A stretch of DNA of 64,000 bases from Agromyces tardus (lineage in GTDB: Bacteria; Actinomycetota; Actinomycetes; Actinomycetales; Microbacteriaceae). The notes under the pieces are model-generated. The model had not been told where the DNA came from and searched no databases. It saw only the letters and a program-made list of their open reading frames with translations. The stretch lies in contig NZ_RHHB01000002.1 in the NCBI RefSeq assembly GCF_003710805.1, positions 62,001 to 126,000 of the forward strand, written 5' to 3'. Below, in pieces: positions 1 through 10,923 of this stretch. Within the stretch, counting starts at the first letter, position 1. Every line of letters begins with the position of its first letter. The translations under genes were made by a program, and so were the position numbers.

Positions 1-18
1 AATCGATTCGACCACAAT
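1..18 (+). promoter_or_regulatory. Truncated LacI-type operator with possible -10 box
   Basis: The window opens with AATCGATTCGAC, identical to the right 12 bases of the 16-bp palindrome in front of the LacI gene at 2987-3002. It is followed closely by ACAAT, as in that promoter (TACAAT). The left half of the site lies outside the window. It could serve a gene to the left or a rightward transcript; the nearest rightward gene, tdh, is 700 bp away. Confidence 0.5.
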
Positions 19-99
19 ACCGAGTGGCGTTCGGCGGTGCAAGTCCGGCCGGCCGGTCATCGCCGCGTTCGGAGGCCGCCTCGACCGCGGCGTACTTCG

Positions 100-307
100 C
101 GGCGGGCTCGCGTGAGTGCAGCCTCATGTGAGGCGACGCGCAGCTGAGCCACGGCGGGCTCGCGTGAGTGCGGCCTCATGTGAGGCGACGCTCAGATGAT
201 CCACGGTGGGCTCGCGTGAGCGCGGCCTCACATGAGGCGACGCGCAGCTGAGCCACGGCAGGCTCCCGTGAGCGCGGCCTCATGTGAGGCCACGCTCACT
301 TGAGCCA
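100..307. repeat. 52-bp tandem repeat, four copies
   Basis: Units start at 100, 152, 204 and 256, an exact 52-bp period, and a fifth is only begun near 308. Each carries a CGGCGGGCTCGCGTGAG-like head, a near-palindromic core GCCTCATGTGAGGC (6-bp stem, 2-nt centre; one copy has CACATG in the middle) and a GACGCNCAG tail. Copies differ by few substitutions and no indels. No open frame with convincing codon use spans them. They lie far upstream of tdh. Confidence 0.85.
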
Positions 308-724
308 TGGCGGAACTGTGCCGCGCCGCAATCGCGACCCGCGAATCCCGCCCCGCCCGCCGCCGGCGGCCTGCACGCGGGGACCCCGAAGGCAGCAGTC
401 ACGGCCGCCGACGCGCACGGATCCGCATCGGTCAAGTCCGCGGAAAGGGGGACTGGCGGCCCGCCTGCCGCCGTGTGAGGATCACCCCAATCGAGGATGG
501 TGGCAACTTGCACCGCCACCGTCCTCGTCCAATTTCCGGGCCGCACCGCCGGGCATCGGCTCGAAGCGCCCGCCGTGCGGCTCCCGCGCAACCCCAGCCG
601 TGCGACATCCGCTCGCCGCCGTCGTTACGATGATCGGGTCACCTCGACGCGCGCCGTGACCCTCGGTGCGTGAGCTCGGCACCGCACACCCCCGCGGCGC
701 CCGTACGAAACGGACACCCCGCCG
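308..724. other. Gene-free stretch upstream of tdh
   Basis: About 420 bases with no open frame of believable codon use on either strand. A TACGAT hexamer at 626-631 could be a -10 box for tdh, but no matching -35 is seen and the leader would be about 90 nt. Nothing else is recognised. Confidence 0.5.
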
Positions 725-1768
725 ATGAAGGCACTGTACAAACCCGCGCCCGGCGCCGGACTCGAACTCGTCGACCGGCCGGAGCCCGAGACGGGGCCCG
801 CCGACGTGAAGATCCGGGTGCTGCGCACCGGCATCTGCGGCACCGACCTCCACATCGAGAAGTGGGACGACTGGGCCGCCGCCGAGATCCGCACCCCGCT
901 CATCCCCGGGCACGAGTTCTACGGCGAGGTCGTCGAGGTCGGCGAGCTCGTGCACGACGTCGCAGTGGGCGACCGGGTGTCGGGCGAGGGTCACATCGTC
1001 TGCGGCATGTGCCGCAACTGCCGCGCGGGGCGCCGCCAGATGTGCATCCGCACGCAGGGCGTCGGCCTGCACCGCGACGGCGCGTTCGCGGAGTTCATCG
1101 TCATCCCCGGCGAGAACGTCTGGGTGCACCACGCCGACGTCGAGCCCGAGGTCGGCGCGATCTTCGACCCGTTCGGCAACGCCGTGCACACCGCGCTCGC
1201 GTTCTCGCTCGTCGGCGAGGACGTGCTCGTCACCGGCTGCGGCCCCATCGGCCTCATGTCGATCGCGGTCGCCCGCCACGTGGGCGCGCGCTTCATCGTC
1301 GCGAGCGACGTGAGTCCCGCGCGGCTCGAGCTCGCGCTGCGGATGGGCGCGGATGCCACGGTCGACGTGTCCCGCGAGCGCATCCACGACGTGCAGCCGC
1401 GCCTGGGCATGCGCGAGGGCTTCGACGTCGGATTCGAGATGAGCGGAGCGGCATCCGCCCTGCCCCAGATGATCGAGAACATGAACCACGGCGGCCGCAT
1501 CGCCCTGCTGGGCCTGCCGAGCGAGCCCTACGCGATCGACTGGGGCAAGGTCGTCACGCACATGCTCACGCTCAAGGGCATCTACGGTCGCGAGATGTTC
1601 GAGACGTGGAACTCGATGAGCGCGATGCTGCAGACGAGCGCCGAGCTGCGCTCGCGCATCGCCTCGATCATCAGCGACCGGTACCCCGCGCGCGAGTGGC
1701 GTGCGGCGTTCGACGCGGCCGCCTCGGGCGGCGTGGGCAAGGTCATCCTCGACTGGACGGAGCTCTGA
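725..1768 (+). CDS. tdh: L-threonine 3-dehydrogenase
   Basis: Zinc- and NAD-dependent cytosolic dehydrogenase that oxidises L-threonine to 2-amino-3-ketobutyrate, the first step from threonine to glycine and acetyl-CoA. At 347 residues it has the family's usual length. Visible are the catalytic zinc ligand C38 in [10 protein letters not shown] with T40 and H43 of the proton relay, H63-E64 in GHEFYGE, the structural zinc lobe with C93, C96, C99 and C107, and a Rossmann motif TGCGPIG near residue 170. The ATG gives the normal N-terminus, although no strong ribosome site precedes it. The stop is followed with no gap by kbl, which completes the pathway, so the two are one operon. Other medium-chain dehydrogenases are possible by sequence alone, but the neighbour makes Tdh very likely. 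Confidence 0.95.
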   Translation: MKALYKPAPGAGLELVDRPEPETGPADVKIRVLRTGICGTDLHIEKWDDWAAAEIRTPLIPGHEFYGEVVEVGELVHDVAVGDRVSGEGHIVCGMCRNCRAGRRQMCIRTQGVGLHRDGAFAEFIVIPGENVWVHHADVEPEVGAIFDPFGNAVHTALAFSLVGEDVLVTGCGPIGLMSIAVARHVGARFIVASDVSPARLELALRMGADATVDVSRERIHDVQPRLGMREGFDVGFEMSGAASALPQMIENMNHGGRIALLGLPSEPYAIDWGKVVTHMLTLKGIYGREMFETWNSMSAMLQTSAELRSRIASIISDRYPAREWRAAFDAAASGGVGKVILDWTEL

Positions 1769-2956
<1,188 letters not shown>

Positions 2957-2964
2957 GCGCGAGC

Positions 2965-2980
2965 GGATGCCGCGGCATCC
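2965..2980. terminator. Perfect 16-bp palindrome after kbl
   Basis: GGATGCCGCGGCATCC is an exact palindrome 9 bp after the kbl stop and just before the lacI operator. It could fold into a 6-bp stem with a 4-nt loop. There is no T-tract. The same GGATGCCG/CGGCATCC pairing builds larger hairpins after the sulfatase and multicopper oxidase genes, suggesting a 3'-end role here. Confidence 0.45.
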
Positions 2981-2986
2981 AGTCGG

Positions 2987-3009
2987 GTCGAATCGATTCG
3001 ACGTACAAT
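2987..3009 (+). promoter_or_regulatory. Operator and leaderless promoter of the LacI-type gene
   Basis: GTCGAATCGATTCGAC (2987-3002) is a perfect 16-bp palindrome with the CG centre typical of LacI-family operators. It lies one base before a TACAAT -10 box (3004-3009), which is followed by 7 nt and the GTG start at 3017. A repressor here would cover the -35/-10 spacer, so autoregulation is likely. No good -35 hexamer is seen. The 11-mer AATCGATTCGA recurs at 1 and 4203. Confidence 0.75.
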
Positions 3010-3016
3010 CGATGAC

Positions 3017-4096
3017 GTGACCGCAGAGCCCGCACCCGCCACCGGCGCCATCTCGCGCCCGACCCTCGCCGACGTCGCAGCGCGCGCCGGCGTCTCGGCG
3101 TCGACCGCCTCGATCGCGTTCAGCGGATCGGGCCCGGTGTCGGATGCCACGAAGGAGCGCGTGCTCGCCGCGGCCGCCGAGCTCGGCTACGGCGGCCCCG
3201 ACCCGCGCGCCCGCTCGCTGCGGCAGGGCCGGTCGGGCATCGTCGGCGTCGTGCTGGAGGAGCGGGTGCGCGCCGCGTTCCTCGACCCCGTGAAGATCCA
3301 GACGCTCGACGGCCTCACCGAGGGCATCGCGCCGCTCGGGGCGGGCCTGCTCCTGCTCACCGACTCGGGCGACGGGGGCGGCCCCGTGAGCATCGACAAC
3401 GCGCCCGTCGACGCGGTCGTGCTCATCGGCTGCAGCCCCAAGTTCTGGCGGCAGATCGAGGCGCTCCAGCGCCGCGGCATCCCCACGGTCGCCATCGAGG
3501 GCGCCCCCGGCGGGGACATCCCCGAGATGACGATCGACAACCGCGAGGCCACCCGGCGCGGCGCCGAGCACCTGCGCGACCTCGGCCACACGGATGTCGC
3601 GACGGTGACCCTGCCGCTCGACCCGGACCGCACGCGCGGCCCACTCACGCCCGAGCTCGAGGCCGCGTGCACGGTCGACACCACGATCGAGCGCCTGCGC
3701 GGCGCGCGCGACGTCTATCCCGGTCTCCGAGCCCAGGTCGCCGCCGCCAGCTCGATCGAGGAGGGCCGAGAGGCGGGCCTCTCCCTGCTGGCGGATGCCG
3801 CGACACGACCGACCGCGATCATCGCCCAGAGCGACCTGCTCGCCGCCGGCGTCATCCAGGCCGCTGAGGAGCTCGGCATCGACGTGCCCGCCGAGCTCTC
3901 GGTGATCGGCTTCGACGGGATCCGCGTCGACGGGCTGCAGCACGATCTCACGACCCTCGTGCAGCCCTCCGTCGCGAAGGGCCGGGCGGCAGGCGAGGCG
4001 ATCGTGCAGATGCTCGCGGGCGGATCGCCGAAGTCGGTGCGGTACACGAGCACGCTCCACGTGGGCGACACGACGGCGCCGCCCCGCGCTCGCTGA
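3017..4096 (+). CDS. LacI-family transcriptional regulator
   Basis: 359-residue repressor. A LacI helix-turn-helix and hinge occupy residues 13-65 (PTLADVAARAGVSASTASIA, then VSDATKERVLAAAAELGY), followed by a periplasmic-binding-protein-like effector domain. The C-terminal part has the usual LSVIGFDGI strand and TTLVQPS segment. The GTG start lies 7 nt after a TACAAT -10 box, so the mRNA is probably leaderless. Its own promoter carries a perfect palindrome (2987-3002), and related sites lie at the window edge and before the ABC exporter gene at 4254. The effector, presumably a sugar or related small molecule, cannot be read from the sequence. No sugar-catabolic gene lies beside it. Confidence 0.92.
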   Translation: MTAEPAPATGAISRPTLADVAARAGVSASTASIAFSGSGPVSDATKERVLAAAAELGYGGPDPRARSLRQGRSGIVGVVLEERVRAAFLDPVKIQTLDGLTEGIAPLGAGLLLLTDSGDGGGPVSIDNAPVDAVVLIGCSPKFWRQIEALQRRGIPTVAIEGAPGGDIPEMTIDNREATRRGAEHLRDLGHTDVATVTLPLDPDRTRGPLTPELEAACTVDTTIERLRGARDVYPGLRAQVAAASSIEEGREAGLSLLADAATRPTAIIAQSDLLAAGVIQAAEELGIDVPAELSVIGFDGIRVDGLQHDLTTLVQPSVAKGRAAGEAIVQMLAGGSPKSVRYTSTLHVGDTTAPPRAR

Positions 4097-4202
4097 CGCC
4101 GCGAGGGGCGCTATCCCGGTTCCCGGCTGGTCGCGCGCCCGGAGTCGGCCGCACACGGTGCGCCCGCACAGCTCTGATGTGACGCGACGAATGCAGAAAG
4201 CC

Positions 4203-4214
4203 AATCGATTCGAA
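4203..4214. promoter_or_regulatory. Third LacI-type operator-like site
   Basis: AATCGATTCGAA shares 11 consecutive bases with the palindrome in front of lacI and with the first bases of the window. It lies 3 bp upstream of the -35 box of the ABC exporter promoter, so the LacI-type protein may also act on that operon. The left half (AGCC) is degenerate. Confidence 0.45.
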
Positions 4215-4217
4215 CAA

Positions 4218-4246
4218 TTCACAAACTTGTGAAATCGGCGTATTCT
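4218..4246 (+). promoter_or_regulatory. ABC exporter promoter with a 7-2-7 inverted repeat
   Basis: TTCACA (4218-4223) and TATTCT (4241-4246) are spaced 17 bp, a good sigma-70-type promoter. The -10 box is 7 nt before the ATG at 4254, so transcription should start at or next to the start codon. TTCACAA-AC-TTGTGAA (4218-4233), a perfect inverted repeat, covers the -35 box. It is the natural target for the MarR-type regulator encoded at the end of the operon. Confidence 0.7.
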
Positions 4247-4253
4247 CGGCGCC

Positions 4254-5194
<941 letters not shown>

Positions 5195-5198
<4 letters not shown>

Positions 5199-6841
5199 GC
5201 ACGTTCCCCACTCTGCTGTGGCTGCGGTTCCGCCGCGACCGGGTGCAGATCGCCGTCTGGATCCTCCTCTTCGTCGTGCTGGAGGTCATCGCGCACGCCG
5301 CGGTCACCGAGACGTACGGCGACGAGGCCGAGCGCGAGGGCGTCATCCGCCTCGTGATCCTCACGCCCGCGATCCTCATGCTGCGCGGCACCCCGCAGGG
5401 CACCCAGCCCGATGCCTTCCAGTACTTCCTGCTCTTCGGGTTCCTCGGCCTCATGGCCGGCCTCATGAGCACGTTCCTCGCGGTGCGGCATTCGCGGGCC
5501 GACGAGGAGTCGGGCCGATCCGAGCTCATCGGATCGACGGAGGCGGGACGCATCACGCCGCTCCTCGCCACGACGTCGGAGGGCGTCATCCTGAACGTCG
5601 TGATCGGCGCGCTCGTGGGCGGCGTGGCCCTCGCCTACGGCGCCGAGCCGCTCGGCGCCCTGCTGCACGGCGCCGCGCTCGCCGCGGTCGGCATCGCCTA
5701 CCTGGGCGTCGGCCTCGCGTGCGCGCAGATCATGCGCACGTCGCGCGGCGCGAACGGCCTCGCCTCCGCGATCGTGACCCTCGGCTACCTGCTGCGCGCG
5801 TTCGGCGATGCCACCGGCACCGTGCAGCCCGACGGGCTCAGCATGGAGGCGGGCTGGGCGAGCTGGCTCAGCCCCATCGGCTGGGGACAGGCGGTCGCGC
5901 CCTACACCCACCAGAACGCCTGGCCGCTCCTCCTCTGCCTGGGGCTCGCCGGCGTGCTGCTCGCGGTGTCGATCGCCCTGCAGTCCAGCCGCGACCTCGA
6001 CTCTGGCATCATCCCCGAGCGGTCCGGGCGGCTGCACGCCCCTCGCACCCTCGCCGGTCCGCTCGGCCTCGCCTGGCGGCTCCTGCGCAACCCGGTGATC
6101 GGCTGGGTGGTCGGCGGCGCGCTCTTCGGGGCGTTCCTCGGCGCCGTCGGCCAGAGCGTCATCGACCTCATCGATTCCCCCGAGGCCCAGCAGGTCGCGG
6201 GGGCGGTCAGCCAGACGCTCGCCGCCCTCACGGGCCCGGGCGCCGAGGGCACGATGATCGACCTCTTCACGACGGGGCTGTTCGCGCTCGTCGGGGCGCT
6301 CGCCGCGATCGCGGGAGTGCAGGCGGTGATGCACGCCAGGCAGGACGAGGCCGGCGGCACGGCCGAGATCGTGCTCGCCGCACCGGTGTCGCGGCTGCGC
6401 TGGTTCGGGTCGTACCTCGTGGTCGGCGCCGCCACCGTGGCCGCGGTGCTCGTCTTCGCGGTCGCGGGCGCGGTGCTCGGCCTCATCGGATCGCCCGACG
6501 TCGGCGACCGCGTGTCGATCGTGGCCCAGGCCGGCCTCGCACAGCTGCCCGCAGCCCTGCTGATCGTCGCCGTCGTGGCGCTCGTCTTCGCGATCGTGCC
6601 GCGCCTGTCCATCGGACTGGGCTGGGCGGTGGTGCTCGCGGCAGTCGTCTTCGGGCAGCTCGGCGGACTCTTCGGGTTCCCCGACTGGCTGCGCGACGTG
6701 TCGCCATTCACCCACACGCCCGTCGTCACGGCCGCCGAGGTCGACTGGACCGCCGCGTGGGCGATGCTCGCCATCGCCGTGGCGGGCGGTGCGCTGTCGC
6801 TCGTCCTGCTGCGCCGACGCGACCTCGCGCTGGGAGGATGA
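5195..6841 (+). CDS. ABC transporter permease, 'exporter of polyketide antibiotics' type
   Basis: Large ABC-2-like permease of 548 residues with about 12 predicted membrane segments in two similar halves. The first half begins [20 protein letters not shown]; the second begins near residue 300 ([20 protein letters not shown]). Each half has a soluble loop with an E-SGR-E or DEAGGTAE motif typical of this family. The start ATG overlaps the ATPase stop by 4 bp. With the ATPase it would form the exporter, probably as a dimer of ATPases on one permease. A MarR-type regulator gene follows 63 bp downstream, consistent with ligand-induced export. Substrate unknown. Confidence 0.88.
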
Positions 6842-6904
6842 CGTGCAGGCGGGGCATCCGATCGACTCGGCGTGCCCCGCTCGTGAGGATGGAGGGCATG
6901 GTGC

Positions 6905-7420
6905 GTGACCGTGATGCGTGACGAGCAAGGGGTGGCGGACTTCGTCGAGCAGACGGCGTCGGCGCTCACCGCCGCCGGGTTCCCGCGCATGCCCGCCCGC
7001 GTGCTCATGGCGCTCATGGTCGCCGAGACGCGGGGCCTCACGGCGCAGGAGCTCGGCGATCGCCTCGGCGTGAGCGCGGCCGGGATCTCGGGTGCGGTGC
7101 GGTACCTGCAGAACGTGCGCATGGTGCACCGCGTTCCCCAGCCCGGATCGCGCCGGGCCGTCTACGAGCTCCCAGAGCACTCCTGGTACACGGCCTCGAT
7201 CGCCAAGAACCCCTTGTACGACCACCTCGGCCTGCTCGCCGAGCGGGCCGTCGACGCGATCGGCGATGCCGACTCCCTCGCATCCCAGCGGGTGCAGGAG
7301 ATGCACGACTTCTTCGCCTTCATCCAGAAGCGGATGCCGCAGGTGCTCGACGAGTGGGAGGCGGAGCGCGCCGTCCGCGCCGCGGGCGACGGCGAGGCGG
7401 AGCAGCGCGGCGTTCGTTGA
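6905..7420 (+). CDS. MarR/GbsR-type transcriptional regulator
   Basis: About 171-residue winged-helix regulator. The DNA-binding segment reads RMPARVLMALMVAETRGLTA, then QELGDRLGVSAAGISGAVRYLQNVRMVHRVPQPGSRR, followed by a helical C-terminal part. It follows the exporter permease gene and is probably part of the operon. The 7-2-7 inverted repeat over the exporter promoter (4218-4233) is its likely operator, which would make the operon autoregulated. The start is uncertain: GTG at 6905, GTG at 6911 and ATG at 6914 are all possible and change only three residues. Confidence 0.85.
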   Translation: MTVMRDEQGVADFVEQTASALTAAGFPRMPARVLMALMVAETRGLTAQELGDRLGVSAAGISGAVRYLQNVRMVHRVPQPGSRRAVYELPEHSWYTASIAKNPLYDHLGLLAERAVDAIGDADSLASQRVQEMHDFFAFIQKRMPQVLDEWEAERAVRAAGDGEAEQRGVR

Positions 7421-7439
7421 AGCCGCATCGGCCCCGACC

Positions 7440-7445
7440 TAGGCT
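7440..7445 (+). promoter_or_regulatory. TAGGCT -10 box, leaderless promoter of the M20 gene
   Basis: TAGGCT is followed by 6 nt and the ATG at 7452. It is one of at least six identical TAGGCT boxes placed 6-7 nt before a start codon in this window. Confidence 0.6.
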
Positions 7446-7451
7446 GGCGCC

Positions 7452-8672
7452 ATGGGCGTCGACCTCGAGGCTGTGTACCGGGACCTGCACGCGAACCCCG
7501 AGCTCTCCTTCCAGGAGCATCGCACGGCCGGCATCGTCGCCGGCCACCTCCGGTCCCTCGGCTACGAGGTGACCGAGGGCATCGGCACGACGGGGGTGCT
7601 CGGCCTGCTGCGCAACGGCGACGGACCCACCGTGCTGCTCCGCGCCGACATGGACGCGCTGCCCGTCGAGGAGGCGACCGGACTGCCGTACGCGAGCACC
7701 CGGCGCGGCACGGACCACGAGGGCAACGACGTGCCGGTGATGCACGCGTGCGGCCACGACGTGCACGTCGCGTGCCTGCTCGGTGCCGCCGAGCGGCTCG
7801 TCGACGACCGCGGCACGTGGGCCGGCACACTCGCCCTCGTCTTCCAGCCGGGCGAGGAATGGGGTGGGGGTGCCGGCGTCATGGTGCGCGACGGGCTCCT
7901 CGAGCGGATGCCGCGACCCGACGTGGTGCTCGGCCAGCACGTCGGCCCGCTGCCCGCCGGCTTCGCGGCCGTGCATCCGGGTGTCGCATTCGCGAGCGAC
8001 GATTCCATCACCGTCACGCTGCACGGCGCCGGCGGGCACGGATCGCGGCCGGAGACCACCGTCGATCCCGTCGTCATGGCGGCCTCGACGATCCTCCGGC
8101 TCCAGACCATCGTCGCGCGCGAGGTCGCGGCGACCGATGGCGCCGTGGTGTCGGTGGGCCAGGTGCACGCGGGCACGAAGAACAACATCATCCCGTCGGA
8201 GGCCCGGCTCGGCCTGAGCGTGCGCACCTTCGACGAGGCCGTGCGGCAGCGGGTGCTCGCCTCGATCGAGCGCATCGTGCGGGCCGAGGCCGAGGCATCC
8301 GGCGCCCGGGAGGCGCCCGAGGTGCGCTACGACGGCCACTACCCGCGCACCGTCAACGACGAGGCGGCCACCGAGCGCACGGCCGCGGCGCTGCGCCGCG
8401 CACTCGGCGACGACCGCGTGTTCGACCCCGGGGTGGCCTCCGGCAGCGAGGATGTCGGCATGCTCGCCGAGGCCTCGGGCGCGCCGCTGTGCTACTGGCT
8501 GCTCGGCGGCGCCGACCCGGCGCTGTTCGCCGACTTCCTGCAGACGCGTCGGCTGCCCGACACCCCGTCGAACCACTCGCCGAAGTTCGCGCCGCTCATC
8601 GAGCCGACGCTCTCCACCGGCGTCACGACGCTCGTGGCCGCGGCGCGGGAGTGGCTCGGCACGGCCGCCTGA
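7452..8672 (+). CDS. M20-family amidohydrolase
   Basis: Cytosolic metal-dependent amidohydrolase of 406 residues, the usual length for hippurate hydrolase/N-acyl-amino-acid amidohydrolases. Visible are RADMDALPVEE, the metal-binding HACGHDVHVAC, the catalytic-glutamate segment FQPGEEWGGGAG, the dimerisation-domain HGAGGHGSRPE and a C-terminal metal ligand region GVASGSEDVG. It probably removes an acyl group from an amino acid or hydrolyses a related amide; the substrate cannot be told from sequence. The ATG lies 6 nt after TAGGCT, so the transcript is likely leaderless and separate from the regulator gene upstream. Confidence 0.9.
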   Translation: MGVDLEAVYRDLHANPELSFQEHRTAGIVAGHLRSLGYEVTEGIGTTGVLGLLRNGDGPTVLLRADMDALPVEEATGLPYASTRRGTDHEGNDVPVMHACGHDVHVACLLGAAERLVDDRGTWAGTLALVFQPGEEWGGGAGVMVRDGLLERMPRPDVVLGQHVGPLPAGFAAVHPGVAFASDDSITVTLHGAGGHGSRPETTVDPVVMAASTILRLQTIVAREVAATDGAVVSVGQVHAGTKNNIIPSEARLGLSVRTFDEAVRQRVLASIERIVRAEAEASGAREAPEVRYDGHYPRTVNDEAATERTAAALRRALGDDRVFDPGVASGSEDVGMLAEASGAPLCYWLLGGADPALFADFLQTRRLPDTPSNHSPKFAPLIEPTLSTGVTTLVAAAREWLGTAA

Positions 8673-8723
8673 GCCGGGCCGAGCCGAGCGGAGCCGCCCT
8701 GCCGAGCCGCGCCGGGCACCGCG

Positions 8724-9437
8724 TCAGCCGGGTCGCACCTCGCCCGATCCGCTGACGTTGGTGCGCACCTCGGGGCGGCCCGAGTAGATGATCGTGCCGC
8801 TGCCCGACACGGTCGCATCGAGCGTGTCGCTCGCGTCGACCTCGACCTTGCCCGAGCCCGAGACGACGACCACGGCCGCGCTGCTCCGCAGGTCGGCCGC
8901 GTCGATGTCGCCCGACCCGCTGACGTTCACGTCGAGCTGCTCGGTGGTGCCGGAGAGCTCGATCGACCCGGACCCCGCGATGCCGGCCTGGACCCGGCCC
9001 GTGTCGAGGCCCTCGGCCTCGATGTCGCCCGACCCGTCGATCTGCACGCGCACCTCACGGGCGTCGCCGAACTCGGCGGAGACATCCGCTGAGCCCTCGA
9101 TGGTCACCGCCTGCAGCGACGTGACCGTGAGCTCGTAGTCGATCTCGGGCGCGCCGAACATGAAGGCGCCCGGCTTGGAGTCGAGCACGAGCACGCCGTC
9201 GTCGACCTCGGAGGTGAGGCGCTTCAGCACGTTCTCGCCCGCCTCGATCGTGAGCGAGGGCTCGGAGCCGATGCGGATGTCGAGCTTGCCCGAGGTGCGG
9301 AGCACCACTTCGTTCGCGTCGCCGATCTCGCGTTGCTCGGTCGTGGTCTCGCCGGGCGACTGGAACGGCACGCACCCGGCGAGGGCGAGCGCCGCCGCCG
9401 TCGCGACGAGCAGCGTGGCCGCGATTCGGACTCGCAT
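8724..9437 (-). CDS. GIN-domain (DUF2807) lipoprotein
   Basis: 237-residue secreted lipoprotein. The ATG at 9437 is chosen because GGAGG lies about 6 nt upstream and the protein then begins with a signal peptide (MRVRIAATLLVATAAALALA) ending in the lipobox LAGC. The rest is a repetitive beta-rich domain with recurring GSGDI/GSGSIE/GSGKVEV/GSGTI segments, the head GIN domain found in putative cell-surface adhesin-like proteins. An in-frame extension further upstream has no ribosome site and unnatural composition. The gene converges with the M20 gene, with about 50 bp between. Biological role unknown. Confidence 0.85.
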   Translation of the reverse strand: MRVRIAATLLVATAAALALAGCVPFQSPGETTTEQREIGDANEVVLRTSGKLDIRIGSEPSLTIEAGENVLKRLTSEVDDGVLVLDSKPGAFMFGAPEIDYELTVTSLQAVTIEGSADVSAEFGDAREVRVQIDGSGDIEAEGLDTGRVQAGIAGSGSIELSGTTEQLDVNVSGSGDIDAADLRSSAAVVVVSGSGKVEVDASDTLDATVSGSGTIIYSGRPEVRTNVSGSGEVRPG

Positions 9438-9548
9438 GACGCACCTCCGCGAGGGGCGAACCCCCTGCTCGCGTCCCCCGCGGCCGAGGCTACTCCGCGG
9501 CGCGGCGGACACCGAAGGCCCTTGGTCACTCGGGCGGCACGGCTCCAC

Positions 9549-10919
9549 TCAGGCCGGCGCGCCCGTGACCATCCACGCCGAGCCCCGTGCGCGCAGCGAC
9601 AGCGTCACCGCGCGGGCCGCGAGGTAGCCGAGGGCGAACGACGCGGTGAGCCACGCGAGCGAGGCCGCGCTCGGCAGGCCCGCGGCATCCGCCCACCAGA
9701 CCGTGCCGAGCGCGAGCGGCACGAACACGGCGAGGTTCGCGAGGCCCGTCCACGCGAGGTAGCGGGCGTCGCCCGCACCGATGAGCACGCCGTCGAGCAC
9801 GAAGACCACTCCGCCGAGCGGCGCCGAGAGGCCGAGCACCACGAGCGACGGGGGCAGCAGCGCCGCGACCTCGGCCGACGACGTGAAGAGCGCGGGCAGC
9901 ACCCACGCCGTCGCGATCACGAGCGCGCCGAGCACGCCGCCGGAGCCGGCGCCCCACTGGAGGCACCGGCGCAGCACGGCCCGCACCTGCGCGACGTCGC
10001 CCGCGCCGAGGCCCTTGCCGATGAGCGCCTGCGCCGCGATCGCGAGCGCGTCGAGCGCGAAGCCGAGGGTGAAGTAGATCGTGATGGCCACCTGGTAGGC
10101 GGCGAGCTCGTCGGAGCCGAGGGCGGTCGCCGCCCAGGTCGCGAGCAGCAGCGCCGCGCGCAGGCTCACGGTGCGCAGGAACAGCCAGCCGCCCGACACG
10201 GCGCCGCGCAGCACGCCCGCGTGATGCGGCCACGGGCTCGCGCCGACCCGCCGCGCATGCCCCGCGACGACGATGAGGTAGACCACGACCATGCCCCACT
10301 GCGCGATGACCGTGCCGACCGCCGACCCCGCGATGCCCCAGCCGAGTCCGTAGATGAAGAGCGCGTTGAGCGCGATGTTCGCGGTGAAGCCGATGCCCGC
10401 GACCCACAGCGGCGTGCGCGTGTCCTGCAGGCCGCGCAGCAGGCCGGTGGCCGCGAAGACGAGCAGCATCGCGGGCAGGCCGGCCATCGAGATCGACAGG
10501 TAGACGGATGCCTCGGCCGTCACCGCGGCCGAGGCGCCGAACACGCCGACGAGCCACGGGGTCGCCCACCACCCGGCGACGGCGAGCACGAAGCCGAGCC
10601 CGAGCGCGAGCCAGAGCCCGTCGACGCCGGACGCCACCGCCGCCCGCTCGTCGCCCGCTCCGAGGCGTCGCGCCACCGACGGCGTCGTCGCGTAGGCGAG
10701 GAACACCATGAGCCCGATGATCGTCTGCAGCACCGCGCTCGCGATGCCGAGTCCCGCGAGCGGGATCGCCCCGAGGTGGCCGACCATCGCCGTGTCGGCG
10801 AGCAGGAAGAGCGGCTCGGCCACGAGCGCGCCGAGGGCGGGCACGGCGAGGCGCAGGATGTCGCGGTCGACGGCGCGACGCGGAGCGTCCTCCTCGACCC
10901 GCACATCGCCGCGCGGCAT
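9549..10919 (-). CDS. MATE-family efflux transporter (DinF-like)
   Basis: 456-residue inner-membrane protein with about 12 hydrophobic segments arranged as two similar halves, typical of MATE multidrug/organic cation antiporters of the DinF branch. The N-terminal helix carries LAVPALGALVAEPLFLLADTAMVGHLG, a hallmark segment, and the second half has ALGSDELAAYQVAITIYFTLG. It starts 4 bp after the yccF-like gene on the same strand and is probably co-transcribed with it. Substrate unknown; export of drugs or metabolites by ion antiport is the family's role. Confidence 0.9.
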   Translation of the reverse strand: MPRGDVRVEEDAPRRAVDRDILRLAVPALGALVAEPLFLLADTAMVGHLGAIPLAGLGIASAVLQTIIGLMVFLAYATTPSVARRLGAGDERAAVASGVDGLWLALGLGFVLAVAGWWATPWLVGVFGASAAVTAEASVYLSISMAGLPAMLLVFAATGLLRGLQDTRTPLWVAGIGFTANIALNALFIYGLGWGIAGSAVGTVIAQWGMVVVYLIVVAGHARRVGASPWPHHAGVLRGAVSGGWLFLRTVSLRAALLLATWAATALGSDELAAYQVAITIYFTLGFALDALAIAAQALIGKGLGAGDVAQVRAVLRRCLQWGAGSGGVLGALVIATAWVLPALFTSSAEVAALLPPSLVVLGLSAPLGGVVFVLDGVLIGAGDARYLAWTGLANLAVFVPLALGTVWWADAAGLPSAASLAWLTASFALGYLAARAVTLSLRARGSAWMVTGAPA

Positions 10920-10923
10920 CCGC

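Noticed and set aside
24-131. Short GTG frame after the operator at the window edge
   Set aside because: 35 residues, ends inside the first tandem repeat, no ribosome site and no recognisable content. The -10 spacing is tempting but not enough.
100-307. CRISPR array
   Set aside because: Units are contiguous 52-bp copies without unique spacers, and no cas gene is present.
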